A stretch of 64,000 bases of DNA, from assembly GCF_023343835.1 (NCBI RefSeq), contig NC_064433.1, positions 26,164,214 to 26,228,213 on the forward strand, given 5' to 3'. A program made the position numbers and the translations under genes. Source of the DNA: Lagopus muta. Its lineage: Eukaryota; Chordata; Aves; Galliformes; Phasianidae. A model generated the notes under the pieces. That model saw nothing but the letters and a program-made list of their open reading frames with translations. It ran no database searches and was not told the origin of the DNA. Shown here one piece after another: positions 13,101-24,815 of the stretch. Position 1 is the first letter of the stretch; each line of letters starts with the position of its first letter.

Positions 13101-15148
13101 AACTCTGCACTGATAATATGAGTATAGAAGCACCAAGCTTCAGCAATCATTAGTTAAGAAAAAATTCAGTTTTCGTTTGAGCTTGGATTGGAAGCTGGAT
13201 GACAGAAGCAGTTATGACAGCAGGAAGGGAAGCTGTCAAAGGAACACCAGTGCGTAATGAGAGAAGGCATTTCAGAAAATAGAATATGGCTCCATTTCTG
13301 CTTGTCAGGATTCATCGAGGCCAAATGGCTGTGAATTCACTGCTCAAAATGGACAGCATACATTGATCACTAGTAGCATCCAGCCATTCTCTAGAACCAC
13401 AAATCCACCACAAAAAGCAATGCATGCCCAAGCACTTCCAGAGTGCAGTGCCTGCTTGCATAACCCAGCATAACCCTTGCATAACTCTCATGGTAATTAA
13501 TGTGATTGTCAAGCATTTTCCCATACTGGTGTATGGGCCCATTTATTGTGGAAAATGTTGTTTACTATCAAAACCTGATTTCTTCCATGATTTTTTCCAT
13601 TAAGAAAGGAGTAAGTGCTTCCTTCCTTTCTGTGGCTTGCAAAATTCACGAGTCCATTGGAGTAAATTCATTACTGTGAAAATAGGATAACATGAGAAGA
13701 AATACATGGAACACTTCTTAAATCTAAACAGCTATAAGTTGCTATATGTGTCAGGAAAACATCATTTCATTTAAATATAATGTAAATGCAATTTAGTTTT
13801 ACATTACGTCTTTCAAGCAGGAATGAAGAAAACACGTGTTTTTAGTTTTTACTTCTACCATCGTTTGTAACACCTGTCTTTAGTGGAATCAGAGCTGGAG
13901 ATTGTTGGAAACAGCATGCCTACAAACAAATGTATAGAACACTTGCTTCTGGAAGGAAACCTCTGAGGCTAATTGGTCCACTGCACCGAATAACATTTAT
14001 AGACACAACACAAGGTGCATGTCCTGCATGTCACGCACTGTTACAAGGTACTTTCTTTCCCAGATCTAATATACAGACCTGAAAAAGCTCTTGCCTTACC
14101 TAAAATTGTGTACAATCTGAGTCCTGCAACAAAACCTACTGATACACAGAGTAAAACTCCTGCTGATTTTGATGTAGATCAAACTCTAAAATTTACTTTG
14201 TGCTTTGTGTCCATCATGAGAGAGTAGCAAGGAAGTCTGCAAGGAGTCTCTCTCCCTCTGCATGAGGTCTGATCTGCATTTAGACACTCACGTAATGTTT
14301 GAATGTTGGCTCTAACCCTGTTAGTTTAGTTCTACCACAGAGCCTCAGAAAGATCTCCACTCTAGGTCATCCAAAGATTTTTCCAAACTGCAAAGTTTGA
14401 GTGAAGATGTGGCTAGTTGTCATCAGTTTCATCAGACATAAGCAAACAACTGTGATGTTATTCTGTTTATTTATTTATTTACTTATGTATTGAGGAGAGG
14501 AATACTTGAAGATGATTGTTTGGGATTTGGAATCATTTTGAAGAATAAAAAGAGGGGCTCAAGACGCAGTGCTAGAAATGAATAATAAACCACAGATGAT
14601 TTAAAGTTAAGAAAAGAACCGGCTGGAAGTCGACACGTATCTTCTAACGAGATTACTGCTGGTCGGAAAAATCACCGAAGCTCCCCATAGGCTGGTCCTA
14701 GAAACAGTGACACAATTCAGCATGGAGAGAGACACAGTGATGTGTGACTTCCACCTCTTCACAGGATTTGGCACTCTACAATCCAAGGCTCAGTTCTGAT
14801 ACAGCCTGGCCCTGACACCTTGGCTTAGGTTGCTGAGGAAGCTGTGAAACTGTGAGAAAGAGCACAGAGACGGTATCTAGAACAGAGCCAGGCTACATAA
14901 GGAATGTAAAATTGCAAACGCAGGGGGTCAGAGGTTATTAGCAGCTTAACAAGGAAAGTTCAAAAGGGAAAACATCAACAGTAAAATATTAAGGAAAAAA
15001 ATCAGGGAGCCAGAAAACAGCTACTCACCACCATTGAGGATGCACTCCAGGGGGCAGTGGAGTTCAACCCTTCCCATGTGACTAATGACTGCTGGGCAGC
15101 AAAGGCTCTGCTGCAAGTGTCAGCTACCAAGTACCTCTTCTGTACATA
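10151..15148. other. Gene-free interval
   Basis: Unclassified sequence with the telomere-like tract at 11252-11283 and a palindromic TACATACATATATATGTATG near 10342. Short open frames only (97 codons or fewer), none recognisable. Confidence 0.55.
11252..11283. repeat. Short degenerate telomere-like repeat (CCCTAA type)
   Basis: Two perfect CCCTAA-type units (TAACCCTAACCCTA) are followed by diverged ones (GGCCTAACCTTAACCTT), about 32 bases in all. On the plus strand this is the C-rich telomere strand. It is far too short for a working telomere and fits a short interstitial telomeric sequence. Confidence 0.6.
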
Positions 15149-15680
15149 GGTTGTTCTGAAAGTAATGCCTCCTCTTTATTTGCACTGAAACTACAACAGA
15201 TACAAAGAGCACAATAGCACTCTGATAAAGTCACAGCTACAAAACACTCTTTTTTAATATAGTCACCACTAGCTATGTGTTTTCATTAGCAGTGAACAAG
15301 AGCCTGTGTGTCACACTCAAAAACTTCTGGCCCAGCAGAGGTGACCTACTGTCACTGTAACCACTGCTGAACCACACCACCCGCTGCCTCACTGTGCTCA
15401 CATCCGCTGCTCAGTCTCCACAAATGTGGCCAGTGGGTGCCATTTTTTTCATATGGAGGAATTCAGTGACACTTGCTCCATAAGCACTTCCATGTCAGAT
15501 ACCATTTTGTCAGACTGCCCCTCTGCTGCCATCTGTTGCACGGCACCAACATGTAATTGAATATTGATGGGAGGTTTCATTTGGTGGGAGGTTTCATGCC
15601 CTATTGCCTTACCACCACCATCTGCGTCTGACATCATGGGCCAGCATAATTACATAGAAGGTATTACTTTCAGAGTAACC
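15149..15680 (-). mobile_element. Internally deleted mariner element (galliform Galluhop/Mariner1-like type)
   Basis: Terminal inverted repeats are visible: GGTTGTTCTGAAAGTAATGC at the left end and its near complement at 15656-15680, matching at 21 of 25 positions. The left end is flanked by TA (15147-15148), the mariner target dinucleotide; the right flank has lost it. The element is about 530 bases, against roughly 1.3 kb for an intact mariner. On the minus strand a remnant reading DMEVLMEQVSLNSS resembles the decayed N-terminal transposase region of the short mariner family common in chicken, and it soon hits stop codons. A small internal direct duplication of GGGAGGTTTCAT lies near 15569-15598. 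The copy cannot move by itself. Family name is from memory. Confidence 0.8.
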
Positions 15681-18071
15681 CTCATACGCTGCATATATCT
15701 TATTTGCAGAGATACTTTTCATGTAGAAGCAAAGTGCCTGAATAAAGAGCTCTGGAAAATTACAGCTGACATAAAGAAAATGAGCAATAAAAGAAAATAC
15801 AGGTTAAGAAATAGGCACAACTGAAAACAAAGTAAATAAAATATGACCCTGAACAAGAGATGGATGTGTGCCTACAGTCTATTTAGTGAAAGCTACCAAG
15901 ATTATTGTGACTCCCTGCAGTGCAAGTTCTCTGTAATACATGATATTTATTTAAAACTGAGTATGCTCTATCAGGAGGTGGATTTTTGATGAGCAACAAT
16001 AATATCAAAATCAGCATTGCATGAATTGTTAATCTGACTTTAGCTGTGTCTGATCTGCAGTTGCAGGCTGACATCATTGAAGCTCATACTTTCTTAAGTA
16101 ACTGCCCTTAGTGTAACCACAGCAAAGAGCTTTTTTGCTAGCAAAAGTGGACTAATTCTGCTTATTTCTGTAAGCTGAATGCCAGAGTATTGTGCTTAAA
16201 TGAAGCCTGGCCTGCATTGGTATGCCAACAGTGCAGATGAAGCATTTTTACTAAGATCACCAAAAGGAGTCACCTGAAATAAACCACAGAATGTAGCTGA
16301 GAACACTGCTGTCCAACAGAAGGTCTACAGGAAAGGTACTTGAGATGCTGCTGGAACACTGCAGAAAATGACAGAAGGAGGGAGTGCCATGGTAGCAAAG
16401 ATCAGACATCACATCCTGCCCAAACTTATGGCAGAGGAAGGAGTCGTGCCCCACAGGCTTTCAGCAGCTTTCCTGCGAAGAGTGAGTATTAAGTCAGGGT
16501 AAATCTTGGGCTGTACTCTTAAAAGGCCTCATGGGAACATAGTATCAAGAAGAATATAATAATGATCAACAGATCAGTACAAAAAGAAACCACAGAAATG
16601 TGAAGAACAGATGAAACTTGGAGAAAAGATAGGATCACTGCTGAAGCCAGGTTATTTGAATCTGACCCATGCAGCATGATTTCTTTAAAACAAAAAAGTT
16701 TTTCTTCATTTTTAACAACTGCCCATTTCCCCTTCACCATTAAGCTAATTGCATTGAGTCGGTACAGTTTTTAGCCACAGTTTTTACTTCCGCCTTGGAC
16801 CTGGGTCTGGCTTAATTTCTCCTAGGGCTCTGTCCTTTTTCTCACTGACCAATCAGCCAGCCCTCTCTAGCACTGCTCTGTTAAATTCCCATGTTTTCAT
16901 TTAGTACTTTCTCACATCTTGTAGGTTACAACCTTCTGACCTCTTTAGCTGGTTGGAAGAATGATGAAATATTCTGGAAACAGTAAATGAACTGTTTTGT
17001 TGATAATCCGTATCTGGCACTTTTTACTGAGGGAAATGAATTAATAATAGCACTGGTTTTTCTGTAAAACAAACCTGAGAAAATAGTTTAATTTTCTTTG
17101 CAGGTGGTCAGGAAGAAATACAATCATTTAGATTTGGGTTCTCAGAAAATAAGGAGAAGTTTTTGAGAGGGACTGTATTTTGTGTTTTTCTCTCTCCCAC
17201 TGTTTTCTCTTACTCTGCACTCATCGTTTCAACTCATTCTAAGCTGTCACTTAGCATTTTTCCTCTCTGGAATGACAGCAGGGCATGTTGCTTACACTGG
17301 CTAGACAAATGCCTACCCCAGAGAGTGAGCATATCAGCTTCTGGACTGCACAGCCTGTACCAACTTGGTATGTGTCCTTGACATTAGATCTTTGGCATTA
17401 ATGTATGTAGGTGACAAGCTTGTTAGCAAGTCAGATGGTGCAGAAGTTATGCAATTCAAGTAACAGCCAAAGAGCTAATTTTACCCCAGGAAAATAAGCA
17501 ATTTCATTCCAGTTACTGTATAGATAGATGACAGATAATTAAAATGAAATAAATTCATTTCACTGATATTTAAATGGTTTAAATGTGCCTATAAGTTCAG
17601 GAATACTGAAATGTATTCACAGTTTAGTCCAATTATAATACACATATCTATTAAACAAGAGCCCAGTCATTCGCAGTAAAGCACCAGCAAAAATTAAAGT
17701 TTCATTGTGGGAGGAGGTAAACTGTATTTGTAATGCTTGATTGACCTACAGCAGCTCTGGAGGAACATTTTGCAGAGCTGAAACTTTGAAAATATGCAGT
17801 TAACTTCCTTCAGCAGCATACAAGTCACCAAGAATGAGGTCTCTTTCCTTCCACATTCTTGTTCTTGTTCGAACTGAAAAGGCAGATGCATTAATTCCAT
17901 CCTAAATTGTCAACTCCTAAGTCCATTATATTATGAAATCATGGGTCCTCATTCTATACTTTCACTCCTGCTAGGTTCATCCAGTGCTAGCTAAGAAATA
18001 CCTTAGCCAATTCTTAAAATTCACAAAAGAAAGGAAGAAGACAACTGCTTGAACCCAAGCTATGTGCTGTG
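15681..18071. other. Gene-free interval
   Basis: Unclassified sequence; nothing beyond short open frames was seen. Confidence 0.55.
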
Positions 18072-18917
18072 GTTGACATGCTGGAGAGAAGAGATGCCAT
18101 CCAGAGGGATCTGGACAAGCTTCAGAAGTAGGCCAGTGCGAACAGTATGAAGTTCAATGAAGCCAAGTGCAAGGTATCAGGGCCAAGAATCAGGGCAATC
18201 TCAAGCACAAATACATACTGAATGAAGATTGGATTCAGAGCAGCCCTGAACGACTTGTAGGTGTTGGTAGATGAATCAGCAGTGTGCACTTGCAGCCCAG
18301 AAAAAACACTATGTCATGGGCCGCATCAAAAGAAGTGTAGCTAGCGTGTCAAGGGAAGTGATTGTCTCCCCTCTACTGTGCTCTCATGAGACCCCACCTG
18401 GAGCACTGTGTTCAACTCTGGGGCCCCCAGCACAAGAAGAACATGAACTTGTTGGAGTGGATCCAGAGGAGGCCCTGAGGATGACCAGAGAGGTGGAGCA
18501 CTTCTCCTATGAAAACAGGCTGAGACCTGAAGTTCTTCAGCCTGGAGAAGAAAAGGCTCTGGAGATACCATACAGCTGCCTTCCATTATCTAAGAGAATG
18601 CCCACAAGAAAGATAGTGTGTGACACTTTATCAGGGAGTGTGGTGATAGGACAAGGGATAATGGTTGTAAAGTGGAAAAAAAAAAGATAAGTTTAGCTTA
18701 GACATTAGGAAGAAACACTTCACTAAGATGGTGGTGAGGCAATGGCAGAGGCTGCCCAGAGAAGCTGTGGATACCCCATCTGGAGGTGTTCAAGGCCAGG
18801 CTGGACAGGGTCCTCAGCATCCTGATCTGGCAGGAGGTATCATTGTCCAAGGCAGGGGGTTGGAACTACATGGTCTTTAAGATTCCCTTCAACCCTAACC
18901 ATTCTATGATTCTATGG
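18072..18917 (+). mobile_element. CR1 LINE fragment with C-terminal ORF2 remains
   Basis: About 850 bases ending in ATTCTATGATTCTATGG, the CR1 3' repeat, so it is oriented forward. The frame 18271-18690 still reads QQCALAAQK...GRIKRSVAS.SREVI, which matches the C-terminal end of CR1 ORF2 downstream of the reverse transcriptase core. Later sequence needs frameshifts to follow ORF2 (for example a Pro-rich shifted region near 18400). The reverse transcriptase catalytic domain is absent because of 5' truncation. It is a dead copy. Confidence 0.93.
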
Positions 18918-19264
18918 TATCATCCAGAGCTCTTCTAAGGGGTTGTTTTGACAAAGTGCAAGTGATTATGAAAGATATAAAAGAATTTAAAGAATTCAAA
19001 CCTACAGTCAGAATAAGTTTAGATCAGTAGTAATTCCAATTCAGTGGCTTTACTGTTGATTAATACAGTTTGAATACATAGATTTAAGGTGACCTACCAT
19101 CAAATTAGTTTCAGATTACCTCACTTAGCTAGGGTCCTGAAGGTATTCTATCCATCAAATTCATCACTATACCCACTAACAAAGTAGATACCTGCAGTTG
19201 TATTGGACTTGTAAATTTTATAGTCCATAGAGGAGAAGCAGATTCTTCTGGATTGTGACACCAC

Positions 19265-19303
19265 TTTTTTTTTCTTCTTTTTTTTTCTTCTTTTTTTTTT
19301 TTA
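19265..19303. repeat. T-rich polypyrimidine tract
   Basis: T runs separated by CTTC, about 39 bases, just upstream of the minus-strand CR1 at 19351. Confidence 0.9.
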
Positions 19304-19350
19304 AGTTTCACTTCAAAGACAAGGAAAACACACTGTAACAGAAACAGAGA

Positions 19351-19834
19351 TTCACAGAATGCTCAAGACTCAAGAAGGGACCTCAGGAGGTCCAGGCCCT
19401 CCTGTGCAAGTGGGGACACTCAGAGCAGGTTGCCCAGGACCACATTCAGGCAGCTTTTGAACATCTCTAAGGAGGGAGACTGCACAATGTATCTTGGTAA
19501 ACTGTGCCAGTGCTCCATCACCTGCATGGCACAGAAGTGCTTCCTGGTGTTCAGATGGAACCTCCCGTATTCCACTTTGTGCCCACTGTCTCTTGCCCTG
19601 GCACTGGCAACCACCAAAAATAAAAAAAGCCTGGCTTCTTCCTTTTTGTATCTTCCTTCAGGTATTTGTACATATCTCCGTAGCCTCCTCTTCTTCAGGC
19701 TCAACAGTCATCTTGACCTGCTGGTGATACTTTGCCTAATGCAGCTCAGAATACTGTTAGCCTTCTTTAACAGCAAATGCACATTCCTGGCTTGTGTTCA
19801 GTTTGGTGTTCACCAGGACTCCTAGGTCCTTTTA
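19351..19834 (-). mobile_element. CR1 LINE fragment, older copy
   Basis: Antisense CR1 signatures are clear: GGGACCTCAGGAGGTCCAGG, GTTGCCCAGGACCACATTCA, and the far end CACCAGGACTCCTAGGTCCT. Its terminal repeat is reduced to TTCACAGAATG. A minus-strand frame (19420-19704) gives SLKKRRLRRYVQ, the CR1 ORF2 tail motif, broken downstream. Divergence looks greater than in the copy at 24300. Confidence 0.9.
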
Positions 19835-20380
19835 ACCTGCCCAACCTAACTGCCAGTTATGGAATACATGAACAGAACATCTTCAGACCTCAGAGAAAAT
19901 AAGGTTCAGATTTCAAAGTGCGAAGATTTGGCAGAGTTCTCATGTTATCCCAGTTGATTCTCCCCTCCCAAGGCTCAGGTTGCCTGTCAGCTTTCAGACA
20001 GGGTTAGATCCATTTAAAGACTGTAACACTGCAATGTCAGAAAAATCACAGAATCTACTTGAATCCAAAATTTTTAATTACATTTGGCATTCCCATGCAT
20101 ATTGCTGTCACTTTGTTACCACTGATGGCAATAGGCTGGGGAGTGCCCAGCATAATTAAAAACTTTCGTTTCTAATATATTCCATGACTTTTATGTATCT
20201 TTGAACCTTAGGACTGCTGTAGTGAGTAAAGTGGAATGGAAGCTAAAGGAGTCTGACACGTCAAGAACCACTTACAAATTAAGATCCAGCTCAGGTACTG
20301 CCAAGAAATGAGTGCCAAAACAAAGCATCAGCAATCGGCTTACTTGAAACTCCTACCCCTCTATGGAGCCTGAGTCTCTT

Positions 20381-21960
20381 TTAGGAGTGGCTTCTTAATT
20401 CATCATATCTACTTTTGAAATGAAAAACTGGAGGAGAGGTAACAGCATTGGTGCTGCTGTCAACATCTCCCAGAATTTCACACAGAAAGTGAAAAATGCA
20501 TTTTAGTCTCTCTTTCAGGCTGAGACATTTCAAACTTCCAAGCAAGGCAGGAGCAATAACATATGATGAGCTCATTTGGATAAAATTTCCATTCATATCT
20601 CCTGTAAAGGAGTGCCAGTATAAAACTAAGACAAGAGCCATGTGATCAGAAGTTGAGTAAGGAAGGAAGATGCTAGCACTGGCACTTGCTGTTTGGGTAT
20701 CATTTGGGACACGGTAGGAATGAGTGTCCCTGCGTCCTACTTCCAGAGGTTGTGCAGCTGACAGATGAAAAACTGACATGATCCAACATGCAGAGGCTCA
20801 AAAATGTCATGAATGTCATGAATTACTTCATTCAAGAGAGAACTTATCACCAATGAAGGCTCCTAAGGTTCTCCTAGATTAGCTTCAGTAAAACCTCTTC
20901 CAAACATATACTGAAGCATTCAATACCTCCACCACCTTAAAAATAGCAGCTTGTCGATCTTCTAGAAAACAGAATTACTCTCTGAACAAAGCTTCAAATC
21001 CTGAGAAAGCACATTGAATTTGGTGTCAGACACTGATTTTTTTTGAAGTAGAATTTCTTCCTGCAACACAGGACACCTAAAGGAGAGTTCACTTCTGGTT
21101 GCCAAAAGTGAGCGATAACTCTATCACTAATCTGATCCCTTACTGAAGTAATTTATCAGAGAGATGGTCAAATGTTGCAAGGTCAAATGGCCTTATAGCA
21201 CTCACAAATTCTTCTTACAATGAATCAGGGAAAATGACAAGTTAGAATGACAGTGCAACACATGTCTGCTGTCCTGTAATGTGACCTTCAGGTAGTAAAA
21301 TTTGAGACCGTCTTTCCTTCAATATCCAGTCCAGACCAAAGGTAAAGCTGCACACTTTTCCTGTAGCATTTCCATGGCAATGATTCAGAGAACTTCTGAT
21401 ATCACACAATCATCCCATGAGGGAATCTTACTGCTTAGTATGAAGAATGGCATTAATTCAGTAGCCTGGAACTGATTTCCTGATGTAGAAGAAACACTGA
21501 CAATACAAGGTACTGCATTGGCAATGTCTTTCAGACATCTTTTATCCATCTTCAGAACACCAGCATGTTGCAAAGTAATTTCATTTGTTCATTAGGCTGA
21601 GCTACAATATGCCTTCCTCGAACATCAGCCTTTCCACGTGCTTGCAGTCCACGTTTTCTACTGAACTTCTATTGCAATGTTGTGAGTTTATCAAGCAGGT
21701 TCGCAAGATGAGAATGCTTTTTATATTTCAAACCTTTGTAAATTTTCTTAGACGTTGCTTTTAACAGCATGTGTTACAAGATGTGAAGAGTGTTTGCCAA
21801 ACTCTGACTTACAGCTTTTGTGTTTGCCACGGCTAACTCTATTTAGCTAACAAAGGATTTAGCTTTCTCTATCACTTCATATGATGCAAGTAGTAAATGT
21901 TCTTTCATAAGAACTGTAATTATACCCAATAACATAAATGCAGTATTTTCATTGCTGCTT
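20381..21960 (-). pseudogene. Possible decayed coding stretch, parent unidentified
   Basis: Read on the minus strand, 21958 to about 21550 gives a coherent translation of about 130 residues broken by only three stops, with pieces such as TAFMLLGIITVLMKEHLLLA and KFSRKRGLQARGKADVRGRH. A one-base shift at about 21550 continues with QHAGVLKMDKRCLKDIANAV (open to 21385), then broken frames, and finally an open frame of 132 codons at 20779-20381. Residue make-up is protein-like. I do not recognise the family: the basic stretch ending in IVAQP weakly recalls tails of SWIM-type transposases, but this is a guess. No poly(A) tail supports retroposition. An acceptor-like TTATTTGTCAG precedes the first block. 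Chance cannot be excluded. Confidence 0.25.
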
Positions 21961-24299
21961 TCACTCTGACAAATAACAGATACCTTACAGAAAATGCTTT
22001 TTTTTTTCCTTCATAGAAATCAGTTCAGTGGTTAGTTTGAAGCATCAGTAGTTTTTAGTTACAATATTCAGATTAAAGACTAAAAAACTTCTTCCATTGC
22101 ATGAGGCCTGTAACATATTCATCTTTGAAAGGAAAGAGATATACTCTGGTCTCTTTTACCATAATGGTGCATGGACAACACACCTCACACATTGCAGATT
22201 TTTTTGACATTCATATTGGAATTTTGTTTTCAAAGACTTTTATACAAAGGCAAAAAAAAAAAAATTAAAAAATTGAAGGCTTACTTAGGCTTTGCAAATG
22301 AAACACAGGCAGATTCAAAGACCGTTGATAACTCTCTGTACAACAAGAAACAAAAAGCAAACTATCTTTATTAGTCAGATTATTAAACAAAGCAAAGCGA
22401 GTGCCTGAGCAGTGACAGGTCCAAAGGCACTGCATCTTCACAGTGGCCATGGCTCCCTCCTCTCTTTCTCAGCTTTGGTGGTCCCTCTTCCATTATCTAA
22501 CACATGAGCTTTTTCATCACATACAGCAACACTTGTTATATCTTTTTCATTGTAGTCTTTCTCATCTCTAAAATCACTCCACACACCCAAATCACAGACT
22601 AGATTTACCAGTGGGATGTGCAAAGCACTCTGTGGAGCCAGAGCTACACATTAGGCAGGATATGGCCCTGATCTTACTGTCTGTTAAGCCTTACACACCA
22701 CAGTTGCATCAAGATTCAAACACTTCAAAGCTTTCTTCTTCAAACTCTTGCAACACACATGAAGCATCCTCAGCAGTGGGTTGGTTGTCAAGCTGCATAG
22801 TTCCCTTTTCTCATCTTTTTCATACAAGGAAATCATTTACATCAGAGGCTTCAGGACTGACTCATTTATCTGAGTGTAGGACCTAACACCATTAAAGGTA
22901 CGTTTTGATGTGGCACCTCACTTCCCATTGTCATTTCAGAAGAGCACAAGATCTCCACAGATGACCTAGAAATGAAACGGTATCTTGACTGGCCATAAAT
23001 AGCCATGTTTAAGCAACCAAACACAGCCTTTCACTTAAGAGCACTCATTTTGAGACTGACTTCTAAATTTAGATGTCCACATGTGTATGTGCCTGCCTAA
23101 GGTAGAATCATCACCAGCAGAGAGTTGCCTACTAGTCAGAGCAACCCATAGTTCAGTTCACTTAACCTGTCTTTGGGGACAGGATAATCGCTTAAAAGAG
23201 TGTCTAGTGCCATAAGAAATACCCTTAGCTGCCCAAGATATCTGCATGGGACTGCCAACATGCCACAGGATTTAACAGAGGTATGTGCATCGTGGGAGGG
23301 AAGAGCTGGAAGCCATACATATTCCGAGCACATTTCAGTTAAAAGATGTCTCAAGTGAAAATGTACTTTGGTGCTTGAATGTCAAGTTCGTAATCCAAAT
23401 TCATTCCCAATTAATTCCTTTTTGTTTGTTTGTTTGTTTGTTTCTCTATATCCTCTTTGTAACTTTCTTTATTTGCATGGTGAAACTGCCAGATATTAAA
23501 CAAAGTTTCATTCCTTTGTTAAAAGGAAAAAACAAATGTCTTGCCTGTAATTCTCTCCTTCCTTCTCTCTCTCCTCCTATCCCCAGTTCTGCCTTATTTA
23601 ACAAAGCAGAGGGATGGTTTCTCCAATATATCCTCCATTCCTGTGGCACAGAAAGCATAGATTTACAGCATTCTCTCCACCTGCTAGTCCACTCTGTCTT
23701 GCCCTTTGCTGTGTCCTCATGCTGACTTGGTCTGGTTGCTTCATTCTGATGTGATAGACAGTGGCTGAATACTGAAATCACCTGGGAGTTCTTTGCTCGT
23801 GTCCCACTTGGAAATAGTGGGAAAAAAAATCAGCTCTAAAACCACCACGTGGGGAGGATTTTTTTGGTTCAACTTAAACTTCTCATAGACATGTAAATAA
23901 GCTGAAGCAAAGCAAAAGTACTGCAAAAAGTACAAGGAACATTTTCTTTCTTAAAACATTCAGGTGCATACTGACGTGTTTTGTAAGAGTCTCTGTATTA
24001 AGGAACTCTGACAGAAAGTGTGCAGTGGGAAGGCATGCTTCTTCTAAACCACAGATTGGAAAGGGAGCGTGATCACGCAGGTAGGACCAGATATAAGTAA
24101 CACCATGCCTGTTCTACTGACAAAATCTTTCATTTTCCTATTTAAGGGTCAGAACCTTACAACATTAATGAGATAAGGAGATACTGTCATCTCTTCTTCG
24201 CAAATAGTGAGGTTATTACCAAATGGGATTACTGCTTTCTTTATGGAGCAGTATGTGCTTAGCATTCCTGAAAGGCAACTGCCACTGACAAGTTTCGTG
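21961..24299. other. Gene-free interval
   Basis: Contains the (TTTG)n tract and two overlapping opposite-strand open frames at 23285-23781 (146 and 111 codons) with no recognised domain; the plus-strand one starts in low-complexity T-rich sequence. Confidence 0.5.
23418..23443. repeat. (TTTG)n microsatellite
   Basis: About six TTTG units. Confidence 0.9.
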
Positions 24300-24815
24300 G
24301 AATCATAGAATCACAGAATCGTAGAATGGCTTGGGTTCAAAGGAACCTCAAGGATCATGAAGCTCCAACCCCCCTGCTGCATGCAGGGCCACCAGCCTCC
24401 ACATTTGATACTAGACCAGGTTGCCCAGGGCCCCATCCAACCTGGTCTTGAACACCTGCAGGGACGGAGCATCCACAACCTCTCTGGGCAGCTGTTCCAG
24501 CACCTCACCACTCTCATAGTAAAGAACTTCCCCCTGATATCCAACCTAAATCTTCCCTCCCTTAACTTAAAACCATTTCCTCTTCTCCTACCATTATCTA
24601 CCCTTGTAAAGAGTTGATTCCCTTCCTGTTTGTAGGCTCCCTTTAGGTACTGGAAGGCTGCAATGAGGTCACCCTGCAGCCTTCTTTTCTCCAGGCTGAA
24701 CAAGCCCAGCTCCCTCAGCCTGTCTTCATAGGAGAGGTGCTCCAGTCACCTTTGTGGCCCTCCTCTGGACCCTCTCAAATAGCTCCTTGTCTTTCTTGTA
24801 CTGGGGACTCCAATG
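24300..24815 (-). mobile_element. CR1 LINE fragment, well preserved
   Basis: Starts AATCATAGAATCACAGAATC. On the minus strand the frame 24311-24703 reads [21 protein letters not shown] followed by [12 protein letters not shown], a clean match to the CR1 ORF2 C-terminus. This makes it probably one of the younger copies in the window. It is 5'-truncated near 24815. Confidence 0.95.

Noticed and set aside
18271..18690. 139-codon open frame that looks like a gene
   Set aside because: It is the tail of CR1 ORF2 with frameshifts, part of the retrotransposon listed.
23285..23725. 146-codon frame with hydrophobic stretch LFVCLFLYILFVTFF
   Set aside because: The hydrophobic run is encoded by the (TTTG)n and T-rich tract; no other support.
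24311..24703. 130-codon minus-strand frame
   Set aside because: CR1 ORF2 tail and antisense 3' UTR, not a host gene.
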